Source: Pseudonocardia sp. DSM 110487 (GTDB lineage: Bacteria > Actinomycetota > Actinomycetes > Mycobacteriales > Pseudonocardiaceae). From it: DNA of 64,000 nucleotides. The stretch covers positions 6,014,001 to 6,078,000 of the forward strand of contig NZ_CP080521.1 in assembly GCF_019468565.1 (NCBI RefSeq), read 5' to 3'. The position numbers and the translations under genes are program-made. The notes under the pieces are model-generated. The model searched no databases. It was given only the letters and a program-made list of their open reading frames with translations, and was not told where the DNA came from. This document shows, piece after piece, positions 1 through 8,237 of this stretch (within the stretch, counting starts at the first letter, position 1; the number at the start of each line of letters is the position of its first letter).

Positions 1-217
1 CGTCGCCGGGTGCGCCGTCAACGACGAGATCTACGTCAGCAGTTTCACCGACTCCCACGGCCGTGCCTGCACGTTCGTCTACACCGCCCAGGAGGGCGAG
101 AGCTACGGGGAGGGCCGGGACGTGGACGTGAGCCAGCTCGACTGCGAGTACGCGCCGCCCGGCCAGAGCCCCGGCCCGTCCACCACGACCCGCCTCGACT
201 CCGTGCCGGGCCGCTGA
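1..217 (+). CDS. C-terminal end of an unidentified protein (partial)
   Basis: An open frame enters from the left edge (first full codon at base 2) and ends at a TGA at 215-217, giving about 71 residues. The tail has two cysteines (TDSHGRACTF and QLDCEYAPP) and ends in a Pro/Ser/Thr-rich stretch, as in some exported or surface proteins of actinomycetes. The start and any signal peptide lie outside the window. I do not recognise the family. It converges with the following minus-strand gene, leaving only two bases between the stops. Confidence 0.5.
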   Translation, partial: VAGCAVNDEIYVSSFTDSHGRACTFVYTAQEGESYGEGRDVDVSQLDCEYAPPGQSPGPSTTTRLDSVPGR

Positions 218-219
218 GA

Positions 220-1161
220 TCAGGCCACCGGGACCGCCAGCCCCTGGGCTCCCAGCTCAGACGTCACGAGGTCGGGCGCGGCCCGGTGCAGGTGGGCCAG
301 CCCGATCTCGGCGCGGCGCACCCGCTCGCGAGACAGCTGGACGTTCAGCGCCTCGTGCTGCCCACCGCTGGGGTAGACGTCGGGGTGGTTGCGCAGCCCG
401 AACTTGACGTAGATCGGCGCGAGCACCCGCACCAGCTCGGCGATCTCGTGGTGGCGGACGAACCCGCCGAGGGTGTCGGGTGACTCGATGTACATGTCGA
501 TCGGGATCTGCGAGGCGGCGCGGATCGAGGCGAGCCGGGGCAGAGTGAGGCCGGGAGGCACGTTGTAGGTGTCGGCGCCCAGATCCTGCATGAGCCGCAC
601 GCTCACCGGGTTGGACGCCATCATCTGCACCGACACCTTCACGACGAAGTCGGGGGCGATCAGGCCCGCTTCCTTCATGTGCTTGGTCATCAGGAGCAGG
701 CCCTCGTCGGCGACCAGCGCGCCGCGCACGCCCAGCCCGCCCGCGCGCACGAGGTCCTCCATCGCGTACGCCAGCTGGTCGGCGCCCTCGTGGCGGCAGC
801 CGACGGCGCCCCCGGCGGGGGTGCGCGCCTGGGCGCCGATGTCCCACGGCGCCCGCGGGCCGACGAAGAGGGACAGCTCCACCCGCCGGGCCGCGCAGGT
901 CTGCACCATGTCGGTGATCTCGGCGTCGGTGGCCAGCATGATCCCGCTGCCGGAGGAGACGCGGTGCACCCGCACGCCCCGCTTGTCCGCCTCGTCGAAG
1001 ACGGCCTCGAGGGCGGCCGGGCCCTCGACGCTGGGGATCTCGGTGCGGTACTGCGCCCCGTCCGGGAACCGCAGCGGCGAGTCGGGCAGGTCGTTGACCT
1101 CGCTGGCGGGGTAGCCCAGACGCGTCAACAGGTCGGCGACGGCGGATCTCGTGTCAGTCAT
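220..1161 (-). CDS. U32-peptidase-like TIM-barrel protein
   Basis: A protein of about 313 residues that resembles the peptidase U32 / collagenase-like superfamily. It reads as a (beta/alpha)8-type protein with blocks such as VHRVSSGSGIML, VKVSVQMMASNPVSV and PIDMYIESPDTLGG. Members of this superfamily in bacteria are often RNA- or ubiquinone-modifying factors rather than true proteases, and no catalytic residue can be assigned here. I prefer the start at 1161 (MTDTRSAVADLL); an upstream in-frame ATG at 1188 would add nine residues. It stands alone, convergent with the left-edge gene. The family assignment is moderate and the function is not known. Confidence 0.5.
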   Translation of the reverse strand: MTDTRSAVADLLTRLGYPASEVNDLPDSPLRFPDGAQYRTEIPSVEGPAALEAVFDEADKRGVRVHRVSSGSGIMLATDAEITDMVQTCAARRVELSLFVGPRAPWDIGAQARTPAGGAVGCRHEGADQLAYAMEDLVRAGGLGVRGALVADEGLLLMTKHMKEAGLIAPDFVVKVSVQMMASNPVSVRLMQDLGADTYNVPPGLTLPRLASIRAASQIPIDMYIESPDTLGGFVRHHEIAELVRVLAPIYVKFGLRNHPDVYPSGGQHEALNVQLSRERVRRAEIGLAHLHRAAPDLVTSELGAQGLAVPVA

Positions 1162-1208
1162 CGCGCCAGATCTTGCGTTGTCAGACAAGCTCGGCGCAAC
1201 GTGTGCTC

Positions 1209-1266
1209 ATGAACAACATGCCGGAGTTCGCGGGGCGGACCGCCGTGGTCACGGGCGCGGCGAAGG
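1209..1266 (+). pseudogene. 5' stump of a short-chain dehydrogenase gene
   Basis: The first 19 codons read MNNMPEFAGRTAVVTGAAK, the characteristic beginning of a short-chain dehydrogenase: beta strand, then the TGxxxGxG nucleotide-binding turn. Similarity then stops abruptly; the frame runs through unrelated sequence into the palindrome at 1318-1387. No Rossmann-fold remainder or YxxxK motif follows. This is best read as the remnant of a gene cut off by a deletion or rearrangement. Confidence 0.6.
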
Positions 1267-1315
1267 TTGATGTACTCGTCGGGCCGGTCACCGGAGGCCT
1301 CTGCCCCGCTGATGG

Positions 1316-1642
1316 TCACTTCACACACCCAGTGTCCGCTTCACACAGGGCCGGCGTTGTGTGAAGCGGACACTGGGTGTGTGAAGTCGCCGTGGCGGCG
1401 CGCTGGGGCGGCGTGATCGGCACGCCGAGCCTCATGTCCGCCCCGGCGAGCACGGCCTCGACGTTGTCCATGGCGAGGCCGACCTGCGCGCGCATGTCCC
1501 CGGGGTGCTGCGGGCGCCCGTCGGCGTCCACGGATGTCTGCCCCGAGCAGACGAGCTGCCTGCGCCCGCCCTCGATGAGCTCGGCCTGGTCGAAGCCGAT
1601 GTTCAGCGACCAGTTCCACGGGTTGACGGCGGTCCGTTGCAT
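1316..1642 (-). pseudogene. 3'-truncated RidA (YjgF/UK114) family gene
   Basis: The minus-strand frame starts MQRTAVNPWNWSLNIGFDQA and continues through LVCSGQTSVDADGRPQHPGD, typical of RidA-family enamine/imine deaminases. The family likeness holds for about 70 residues (to roughly base 1432). The sequence then becomes unrelated and the frame ends inside the palindrome at 1318-1387. The C-terminal half, which in the family holds the substrate-binding Arg and completes the trimer interface, is missing. The product is therefore probably inactive. Confidence 0.65.
1318..1387. repeat. perfect 30-bp inverted repeat, 10-base loop
   Basis: The left arm 1318-1347 (begins acttcacacaccc) and right arm 1358-1387 (ends gggtgtgtgaagt) are exact reverse complements, separated by gggccggcgt. 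The transcript would form a very stable hairpin on either strand. It lies between a truncated SDR start on the plus strand and a truncated RidA-like gene on the minus strand, so it marks a junction as well as a possible bidirectional terminator. Confidence 0.9.
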
Positions 1643-1727
1643 GCTGCCCTCCTGAAGGCGGGAAGCGCCGGCGTCATCGCCGGTGCCGCTGTCGATGGTC
1701 GCGCACGAGGCGGCGGGTCGGGCGCCG

Positions 1728-1985
1728 TCAGTGGTGCTCGGCCCGCTCCACGGTCGCCTGCAGCGCCGCCAGCAGCGCGCGGGCGGAGTCGAGGGACAGT
1801 TCCACCGCCACGCGGGCGGCCGGGCCCTGATCCGGGTTCAGGAAGTCGATGTTCACGGTGTGGTCCCGCGGCGCGTGGACCGGGTGGTCGTAGTAGACCG
1901 TGGCCGTCTGCAGGGGGAACCAGCCCTGCGGACCCTTTCCGCTGCTCGCCGTGACGTCGAACTTCTCGGTGCTGTAGGTGCACAC
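1728..1985 (-). CDS. small conserved protein, probably DUF6295
   Basis: A protein of 85 residues starting at a GTG (1985): CTYSTEKFDVTASSGKG, then WFPLQTATVYYDHPVHAP, then a valine-rich strand and a C-terminal helix. The layout matches a small actinobacterial family I recall as DUF6295; the family number is from memory. It has no signal peptide or membrane segment. The start lies eight bases after the stop of the dienelactone hydrolase gene, so the two are probably co-transcribed. Function unknown. Confidence 0.6.
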   Translation of the reverse strand: MCTYSTEKFDVTASSGKGPQGWFPLQTATVYYDHPVHAPRDHTVNIDFLNPDQGPAARVAVELSLDSARALLAALQATVERAEHH

Positions 1986-1992
1986 GGTGCGA

Positions 1993-2745
1993 TCACACCT
2001 CCCCGTCGAGGTGCTTCGCGAAGAACGCCCGCACGCGCTGCCACCCGTCCAGCGCAGCCGCCACCCGGTAGGCGGGGCGGTCGACGGAGAAGAACGCGTG
2101 GCCCGCGTCGTCGTAGCGGTGGAACTCGTACTCCTTGCCGTGGGTCTGCAGCAGCTTCTCCAGCTCGTCGACCTGGTCGGGCGAGGGGTAGGAGTCCTCG
2201 TTGCCGAACAGGCCCAGCAGCGGGGCGCGCAGCTCGGCGGTGCGGTCGGCGAGGGGCTGCACCTGCAGCGGGAACCCCTCCGGCGGGGTGCCGACGACGA
2301 ACGCGCCGTAGCAGTCGACGGCGGCCTGGATGTCGAGCTCCAGCGCGGACAGGAAGGCCTGCCGCCCGCCGGAGCAGAAGCCGATCGTGCCGACCTTCCC
2401 GTTCGACGTGGGCAGCGACCGCAGCCAGCGCGCCGCACCCGCGGCGTCACCGACGAACCGCGCGTCGGGCACCCCGCCCTGCGCCCGCGCGGTGGCGGCG
2501 GCGTCGTCGGGCTCCGCGCCGGGCGCCTCCCGGCTGTAGAGGTTCGTGCAGATCGCGTTGTAGCCCCAAGCGGCGAACCGGCGCACGATCTCCTTGGTGC
2601 CCCAGTCGTACCCGGGCATGTGGTGGATCACCACCACCCCGCCGCGGCTGCCCCCGTCCAGCGGGCGCGCGGTGTAGGCCTCGATCTCGTCGTCGTCCGC
2701 TCCTCGGATGCCGATGGTCTCGGCGAGCACGGCGTCGTGGCGCAT
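1993..2745 (-). CDS. dienelactone hydrolase family protein
   Basis: A 250-residue alpha/beta hydrolase. The nucleophile motif is GFCSGG (Cys124), the Cys-type elbow of dienelactone hydrolases, with later FGNEDSYPS (acid) and DDAGHAFFS (His). The family hydrolyses cyclic dienelactones or other small esters and lactones in the cytoplasm. It is the next gene downstream of the IclR regulator in the same orientation (37-base gap) and may belong to the sugar/amide regulon, for example opening a lactone made by a dehydrogenase. That role is inference; the fold and triad are clear. Confidence 0.85.
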   Translation of the reverse strand: MRHDAVLAETIGIRGADDDEIEAYTARPLDGGSRGGVVVIHHMPGYDWGTKEIVRRFAAWGYNAICTNLYSREAPGAEPDDAAATARAQGGVPDARFVGDAAGAARWLRSLPTSNGKVGTIGFCSGGRQAFLSALELDIQAAVDCYGAFVVGTPPEGFPLQVQPLADRTAELRAPLLGLFGNEDSYPSPDQVDELEKLLQTHGKEYEFHRYDDAGHAFFSVDRPAYRVAAALDGWQRVRAFFAKHLDGEV

Positions 2746-2782
2746 GCGGATGCCTCCGGTCTCTCGATCGACGCCCCCAGGT

Positions 2783-3565
2783 CTACACCCCTGCGCGCAG
2801 CCCCAGCGCCCGGGACGCTTCCGCCGCCGCGGTGCGCAGCAGCCCCAGCTGGTGCTCCTGCTCGGAGTCGGGCAGGTGGGCGGTCAGCCCGCTCACGCTC
2901 AGGGCCGCGACGGTGGCGCCGGTGTGGTCCCGCACTGGGACGCTCAACGCCTTCACACCCAGCTCGACGTCGTCGCGGCTGACCGCGAACCCGTCCTCGC
3001 GGATCCGCCGCACGTCCTCGCGCAGCTGGTCGGCCGTGGCCTGGGTCGGCGAGGTCCGCCGCTGCAACGGACCCGCCAGGTAGCTCTCCACCTGCTCGTC
3101 GGGCAGGGTCGACAGCAGCAGCCGCGGGCCTGCGCCCAGGTGCAGCGGCAGCGCACCGCCGACGCCGAGGGTGTGGGTGGAGGCGTACCGGCCGTCGAGC
3201 CGCTCCACGCAGACCGCCTCGTCGCCGCGCAGCACCAGCAGGAACACCGTCTCGCCGGTGCGCCGGTAGAGCTCCTGCATGGCCGGCAGCGCCCGCTCGC
3301 GAACGGACAGCCGCCGCGCCATCGCGCTGCCGACCCGGAACGCCCCGATGCCGAGGCGGTACGTGCCCGGCGAGGGCCGTTCCACGAAGTCCCCGGCGGC
3401 AAGGGTGGTGAGGATCCGGTGGCAGGTGCTCTTGTTCAGCTCCAGCCGGGCGGCGATGTCACCGAGGGAGAGCTCGTCGGTGGCCTCGGCGAGCAGCTCC
3501 AACACCGCCATCGCCTTGACCAGCACCCGGACGGGCTCACCCGCACCCGCGGCCCTTTCGGCCAT
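2783..3565 (-). CDS. IclR family transcriptional regulator
   Basis: A 260-residue regulator. The N-terminal winged helix-turn-helix (about residues 12-75) contains LSLGDIAARLELNKSTCHRI. The C-terminal effector-binding domain shows the usual layout, including YRRTGETVFLLVLRGDEAVC and a C-terminal PVRDHTGATVAALSVSG. IclR proteins sense catabolic intermediates and act as repressors or activators. It is the sixth gene of the minus-strand operon (27 bases after the PfkB kinase), so it is the obvious candidate regulator of both divergent operons. A candidate operator lies at 8192-8215. Confidence 0.92.
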   Translation of the reverse strand: MAERAAGAGEPVRVLVKAMAVLELLAEATDELSLGDIAARLELNKSTCHRILTTLAAGDFVERPSPGTYRLGIGAFRVGSAMARRLSVRERALPAMQELYRRTGETVFLLVLRGDEAVCVERLDGRYASTHTLGVGGALPLHLGAGPRLLLSTLPDEQVESYLAGPLQRRTSPTQATADQLREDVRRIREDGFAVSRDDVELGVKALSVPVRDHTGATVAALSVSGLTAHLPDSEQEHQLGLLRTAAAEASRALGLRAGV

Positions 3566-3592
3566 CTGCGGCTCCTCCGATCGTCGGATCGA

Positions 3593-4519
3593 TCACGCTA
3601 CGGCGCCGAACGCGAGCGTCGACGGGAGGTCGACGATGCCGGCGTCGGAGCCCAGCCCCTGCGCCACGAGGGCGGCGGCCGCAGTGCCCAGCCGCGCCGC
3701 GTCGCCCAGCGCACGCCCGGATCCGAGGCCCACCAGTAACCCGGCTGTGAAGGCGTCCCCGCAGCCCGTGGTGTCCACGACCGGAACCTCGAACGCCGGG
3801 ATCCGCACGACGCCGCCGCCGTCCACGACCACGCAGCCTTCCGCGCCGGTCGTGACGATCACGGTGCCGACCCCGGCCGCCCGGGCCACCCCCGCGGCCT
3901 CGACCAGGTCGTCGTGGCCCGTCACGCCGCGGATCTGGTCGTCGTTGGGGAGTAGGTACCCGGTGTGCTCCCACGCGGGCCGCAGCACGTCCACCAGCTC
4001 CGGCCGGCCGACGCTGAGCAGGTCCATGCTCACGACCGTGCCGTGCGAGGCGGCGAAGCGGAGCAGGTCCGGGAGGGCGTCGCGGGTGAAGTCCCCCAGG
4101 ACGTCCGGGCCGCCGACGTGCAGCACGTCGGCCTCCGCCACGAGGTCCAGGGGAACATCGGCCGCGGTGAGCGTCGCCATCGCGCCGGGGGCGTGCAGGG
4201 CGGGCCGCTCGCCGTTCGGCCGGATCGGCAGCATGGTCGCGGGCGTGGCGAGGCCCGGCCGGCGGGCCATGTGCCGCACGTCGACGCCGTGTCCGGCGAG
4301 CAGGTCGAGCAGCAGCCTACCGGTGACGTCGTCGCCGACCGGGCCGATGCTCACGACGTCGGCGCCGAGCTTGGCGAGGTCGACGGCGGTGCCGCCCGCG
4401 GTGCCGGCGGCCGTGATCCGGATCTCGTCGAGCACGCGGCGGCCCTGGCCGGGCGGGATGTCGGGGACCGGGCGGCCGAGGATGTCCAGGATGTGCGCGC
4501 CGAGGCAGATCACCTTCAT
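3593..4519 (-). CDS. PfkB-family carbohydrate kinase
   Basis: A 308-residue ribokinase/PfkB kinase. It has the N-terminal GGxx block (AGGTAVDLAKLGADV, residues about 42-56) and the C-terminal signature DTTGCGDAFTAG (249-260) with catalytic Asp255. Such enzymes phosphorylate sugars, ketoses, polyols or nucleosides with ATP. The start overlaps the stop of the class II aldolase by four bases (ATGA), so the two are translationally coupled. A kinase followed by a phosphate-dependent aldolase is a classic pair in ketose, deoxysugar and sugar-acid catabolism. The exact substrate cannot be read from sequence. Confidence 0.9.
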   Translation of the reverse strand: MKVICLGAHILDILGRPVPDIPPGQGRRVLDEIRITAAGTAGGTAVDLAKLGADVVSIGPVGDDVTGRLLLDLLAGHGVDVRHMARRPGLATPATMLPIRPNGERPALHAPGAMATLTAADVPLDLVAEADVLHVGGPDVLGDFTRDALPDLLRFAASHGTVVSMDLLSVGRPELVDVLRPAWEHTGYLLPNDDQIRGVTGHDDLVEAAGVARAAGVGTVIVTTGAEGCVVVDGGGVVRIPAFEVPVVDTTGCGDAFTAGLLVGLGSGRALGDAARLGTAAAALVAQGLGSDAGIVDLPSTLAFGAVA

Positions 4520-5160
4520 GCCGGGACCTCCGTGCGGCGGCGGGCGACGGCGGCCAGCTCGTCACCGGTGAGCACCCGGGGTGTGCCCATGCCCGTCGCC
4601 GTGACGTGCAGCGTGCACAGCCACTCCAGCAGCCGGGCCCGGTCGTATGCCTGATCCAGCGTGTCGCCGTGGGCGACGGCGCCGTGGTTCTGCATGAGCG
4701 CAGCCGTGCGGCCCTGCAACGCCGCATGCACCGACCGGGCCAGCTCGGGAGTGCCGTAGGTCGCGTAGCGCGCGACCCGGACCGGTCCGCCCAGCTGCAG
4801 CACGTAGTAGTGCAGGGCCGGGAGCTCGTCGAGCACGGTTGACACCGCAGCGCTGTGCAGCCCGTGGTGGTGCACCACGGCGATGGCCTCGGTCGTGGCG
4901 TAGACGCCGAGGTGCATGGGCGTCTCGGAGGACGGGGCGTGCGGGCCGTCCACTCGGTTCCCGTCGAGGTCGACCACGGCGACGTCCGCGGGTTCGATCC
5001 GGTCGTACGCCATGCCCGACGGGGAGACCGCCACCAGCTCACCGACGCGGACGCTCACGTTGCCCGCGGTGCCCAGCACCAGCCCGTCGTCGAGCATGCG
5101 GCGGCCGCACGCCGCGACCTCCCGGCGGGCGGCGGCGAGCGCGTCCGCTCCCCCGCTCAC
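4516..5160 (-). CDS. class II aldolase/adducin family protein
   Basis: A 214-residue zinc aldolase of the fuculose/ribulose-phosphate (FucA/AraD) type. Visible motifs are GTAGNVSVR (phosphate binding, about 30-38), SSETPMHLGVY with catalytic Glu79, the metal-binding VHHHG (about 96-100) and NHGAVAHG. It would split a phosphorylated ketose into dihydroxyacetone phosphate plus an aldehyde, or act as an epimerase or decarboxylase. It overlaps the ABC ATPase stop and the kinase start by four bases each. FucA, AraD-like or 4-phosphoerythronate-type functions are all possible. Confidence 0.88.
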   Translation of the reverse strand: MSGGADALAAARREVAACGRRMLDDGLVLGTAGNVSVRVGELVAVSPSGMAYDRIEPADVAVVDLDGNRVDGPHAPSSETPMHLGVYATTEAIAVVHHHGLHSAAVSTVLDELPALHYYVLQLGGPVRVARYATYGTPELARSVHAALQGRTAALMQNHGAVAHGDTLDQAYDRARLLEWLCTLHVTATGMGTPRVLTGDELAAVARRRTEVPA

Positions 5161-6299
5161 CGCGCACCCGCCGCCACCGGGGTGGCCTGCACGTCGGCGG
5201 CCGGTTCCGGCTCGTCGTCCGGGACGAGCACGCCCGCGTCGCCGTCCCAGGAGACCTCGACCCGCTGGTCCACCGCGAGCGAGCCACCGGCGCCCGCGGT
5301 GTCGCGCACCTGTCCGGTGCCCCCGCCGTCGAACCGGACCAGCACCCGCCGGAACGCGCCGTGGTAGACGACGTCGGTGACGGTGGCCGACAGCACGTTC
5401 TCGACGTTCCCACCGGTGGTCGCCCCACCGGCCGGGGCGATCCGCAGCCGCTCAGGGCGCACCACCAGTGCCACCGGGCCGTCAAAGGCCGACGCCGCCG
5501 GCACCCGGAGGCTGCACCAACCGGTGTCGAGCCGGCCGGCGCGGACCCGGCCGGCGAACACGTTGGAGTCGCCGAGGAAGGTGGCGACGAACCGGGACGC
5601 GGGCGTCTCGTACAGCTCGGCGGGCGTGCCGGCCTGTTCGATGCGGCCCTCGCGGAACACCGCGATCCGGTCGGACAGCGCGAGCGCCTCGTCCTGGTCG
5701 TGGGTGACGAACACGAACGTGATGCCCAGCTCCCGGTGCAGCCGGGCGATCTCCAGCTGCAGCGACTCGCGCAGCTTCTTGTCCAGCGCCCCGAGCGGCT
5801 CGTCGAGCAGCAGCGCGCGCGGCTCGAACACGACCGCCCTGGCCAGCGCGACGCGCTGCTGCTGCCCGCCGGACAGCTGGGACGGCAGCCGCTCGCCGTG
5901 CCCACCCAGGTGCACCAGCTCGAGGGCCTCGCCGACCCGCCGGGCGATCTCGCCCTTGGCGACCTTGCGCTGCTTGAGCGGGAACGCGATGTTCTCGGCT
6001 GCGGTCATGTGCGGGAACAGCGCGTAGTTCTGGAAGACCATCCCCAGGTTGCGCCGGTACGCCGGGAGCTGCGCGATGTCGTTGCCGTCCAGGGCGATCC
6101 GGCCGGAGGAGATCGCCTCGAACCCGGCGATCATGTTCAGGGTCGTGGTCTTGCCCGACCCGCTGGGCCCGAGCAGAGTCATGAACTCCCCGGCCCGGAT
6201 CTCCAGGTCGATGCCGTCGACGGCGGGGGCGGCCGCGCCGGGGAAGCGCTTGGTGAGGCCCTCGACCTCGATGCGGGCTCCGGACGGGACGTCAGGCAC
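5157..6299 (-). CDS. ABC transporter ATP-binding protein, PotA/FbpC type
   Basis: A 380-residue importer ATPase starting at GTG 6299. It has Walker A GPSGSGKTT (about 44-52), the Q-loop NYALFPHMT, signature LSGGQQQRVALARA, Walker B LLLDEPLGALD and the switch His in FVTHDQDEA. A C-terminal TOBE-like regulatory domain (about 250-370) is present. It overlaps the upstream permease by eight bases. With the two permeases and the lipoprotein at 8238 it makes a complete importer of the spermidine/putrescine, iron, 2-aminoethylphosphonate or thiamine group. Substrate unknown. Confidence 0.92.
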   Translation of the reverse strand: MPDVPSGARIEVEGLTKRFPGAAAPAVDGIDLEIRAGEFMTLLGPSGSGKTTTLNMIAGFEAISSGRIALDGNDIAQLPAYRRNLGMVFQNYALFPHMTAAENIAFPLKQRKVAKGEIARRVGEALELVHLGGHGERLPSQLSGGQQQRVALARAVVFEPRALLLDEPLGALDKKLRESLQLEIARLHRELGITFVFVTHDQDEALALSDRIAVFREGRIEQAGTPAELYETPASRFVATFLGDSNVFAGRVRAGRLDTGWCSLRVPAASAFDGPVALVVRPERLRIAPAGGATTGGNVENVLSATVTDVVYHGAFRRVLVRFDGGGTGQVRDTAGAGGSLAVDQRVEVSWDGDAGVLVPDDEPEPAADVQATPVAAGAR

Positions 6300-7077
6300 G
6301 GCGGGTCCTCCTGAGAGTGGCGGCCAGGGTCAGCAGGGCGGTGGTGAGCGTGACGACCACGGTGGCGGCCGCCGCGATCGTCGGGTCCACCTCGTTGGTC
6401 ACGGACGTGAACATCCGCACCGGCAGCGTCTGCAGCTGCGGTGACTGGACGAACATCGACACCACTACCTCGTCGAAGGACGTGACGAACGCGAACACCG
6501 CACCCGACAGGACCCCGGGCATGATCAGCGGCAGGGTGACCGCGCGGAAGGTGGCGGGCGCGGAGGCGCCGAGGCTGGCCGCGGCCCGTTCCAGGGTGCG
6601 GTCGAACCCGCCCAGCGCCGACCCCACGTTCACGGTGACGAACGGGATCGCGAGCACCGTGTGCGCGATGATGAAGCCGACTGGCGTGCCGATCAGGCCC
6701 CACTGCAGGAACGCGGCGTAGACGGCGACCGCGACCACGATGCCGGGCACGATGAGCGGCGCGAGGAACAGCCCGTTCAGCACCCCGCGGCCCTGGAACG
6801 CCGTGCGGGAGAGGGCGAACGCGGCCGCGGTGCCGAGCAGGGTCGCGACCACCGTGACGATCACGGCGAGCTGGATCGACACCAGCAGCGCGTTGAGCCA
6901 GCTCTGCTCGGTGAAGAAGGTCTCGTAGTGCCGCAGGCTCCACGAGCTCGGCGGGAACGCGAAGCTGTCCTCACCGGAGAAGCTGATCGGGATGACGATC
7001 AGCGTGGGGACGAGCAACCAGGCGCCGATCAGGATGCCGAGCGCGACGAGCGCGCGGCGCAGGCCGACGGACCTCAT
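6292..7077 (-). CDS. ABC transporter permease, PotC-like
   Basis: A 261-residue inner-membrane permease with about six transmembrane helices. The first helix starts at LVALGILIGAWLLVPTLIVI. The coupling (EAA) loop reads LERAAASLGASAPATFRAV, and the region after it (VTLPLIMPGVLSGAVFAFV) is typical of the second permease of PotB/PotC pairs. The ATG at 7077 overlaps the TGA of the preceding permease (ATGA). It forms the heterodimeric channel with that permease. Confidence 0.9.
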   Translation of the reverse strand: MRSVGLRRALVALGILIGAWLLVPTLIVIPISFSGEDSFAFPPSSWSLRHYETFFTEQSWLNALLVSIQLAVIVTVVATLLGTAAAFALSRTAFQGRGVLNGLFLAPLIVPGIVVAVAVYAAFLQWGLIGTPVGFIIAHTVLAIPFVTVNVGSALGGFDRTLERAAASLGASAPATFRAVTLPLIMPGVLSGAVFAFVTSFDEVVVSMFVQSPQLQTLPVRMFTSVTNEVDPTIAAAATVVVTLTTALLTLAATLRRTRRA

Positions 7078-7982
7078 GAGGCAGTACCTCCGACCAGGGC
7101 CGCGGGGGCGCCGCCGGTGCGGGTGAGCCGCTGCACGCCGGCCACCAGTACGAGGGTGACGACCAGCAGCGTCACCGCGAGCGCGCCGGCCGCACCGAAG
7201 TTCAGCAGCTGATTGACCTGGACCGAGATGAGCTGCGCCAGCATCGACTGCTGCGGCGACCCGACGAGCGACGGCGTCACGTAGAAGCCGAGCGACAGCA
7301 CCATCACCAGCGTCGCGCCCGCGGCCACGCCGCGCAGCGACAACGGCAGGTACACGCGCAGGAACGCGTTGATCGGCCGGGCGCCGAGGCCCATCGCCGC
7401 ATCGACGAGCCGCCGGTCGATGCCGCGCATGGCCGCGTACACCGGCAGCACCATGAACGGCAGCATCACCTGGGCCATCGCGATGCTGACACCCGCGGTC
7501 GTGCCCAGCAGGCGGGTCGGGCCGAGCCCGACCACCGCGAGCAGCGCGTTGACGACACCGGTGTCCTGCAGCAGCACGACCCACGCGAAGGTCCGCGCCA
7601 TCAGCGACGTCCAGAACGGGAGCAGCACGAGTGCGGTGAGCACCGCCCGCCACCGGGGACCGACGATGGTCATCAGGTACGCGTACGGGTACGCACAGAG
7701 CACGCACAGCACCGTGACGACCGCGGCCATCCCGAGCGTGCGCAGCACCACCGTGACGACGACCCCATCGGTGGCGAGGCCGGTGTAATTGCCGATGCCG
7801 AACTCGGGCGTGCTCACCGAGAGCCAGGCCAGCCGGATCGCCGGGACCACGAAGAACACGCCGAGCACGATGACGGCGGGAAGCGCGAACAGCAGCAGCG
7901 CGCGACCCGCACGCCGCGTGCGGGACACCGCCGGGGGCGCGGGCGCCGCGGCCGCTGTCCCCGCCGGGCTGACCGACACCAT
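7074..7982 (-). CDS. ABC transporter permease, PotB-like
   Basis: A 302-residue permease and first gene of the minus-strand operon. I chose ATG 7982 (MVSVSPAGTAAA), which has a ggggtg ribosome-binding site just upstream, over the longer frame starting at 8096, which would run into the divergent promoter region. An Ala/Pro-rich cytoplasmic tail is followed by six predicted membrane helices, the first around LLLFALPAVIVLGVFFVV. The EAA loop is DRRLVDAAMGLGARPINAF. Divergent from its binding-protein gene at 8238. Confidence 0.9.
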   Translation of the reverse strand: MVSVSPAGTAAAAPAPPAVSRTRRAGRALLLFALPAVIVLGVFFVVPAIRLAWLSVSTPEFGIGNYTGLATDGVVVTVVLRTLGMAAVVTVLCVLCAYPYAYLMTIVGPRWRAVLTALVLLPFWTSLMARTFAWVVLLQDTGVVNALLAVVGLGPTRLLGTTAGVSIAMAQVMLPFMVLPVYAAMRGIDRRLVDAAMGLGARPINAFLRVYLPLSLRGVAAGATLVMVLSLGFYVTPSLVGSPQQSMLAQLISVQVNQLLNFGAAGALAVTLLVVTLVLVAGVQRLTRTGGAPAALVGGTAS

Positions 7983-8237
7983 GGACACACCCCAATTCGG
8001 TCGCCATGTGGCATGGGTTTCACGATTCGAAATGGCAGCGTCGCGGCCGAGCGGCGTGTTGTCAACCCGTCGAGGCGGCCGGTTACGTGGACGCAATCGG
8101 ATCGATCAGGCCGTTCACGAGCGAAGCCTTGACTCCCCCGCCCTGCGCCAGCCATTCTCCTGGTGCCACATCATGAATCGCGTTCTGGATTGTGAAACGC
8201 AAAGGTGCGTTGCACCCTGTCGATCGAAGGTGGTCCC
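7983..8237. promoter_or_regulatory. divergent promoter region with imperfect palindrome
   Basis: This 255-base gap separates the two divergent operons and must hold both promoters. The clearest structure is the inverted repeat gtgaaacgca (8192-8201) / tgcgttgcac (8206-8215), which matches at 9 of 10 positions across a 4-base spacer. It lies 22 bases before the GTG of the binding-protein gene and is a candidate site for the IclR regulator encoded at 2783-3565. No confident -10/-35 pair is assigned. Confidence 0.45.

Noticed and set aside
3576..3588. tccgatcgtcgga palindrome upstream of the iclR gene as an operator
   Set aside because: Short and rich in common tetramers; it lies inside an operon rather than at a clear promoter, so I do not list it as a feature.
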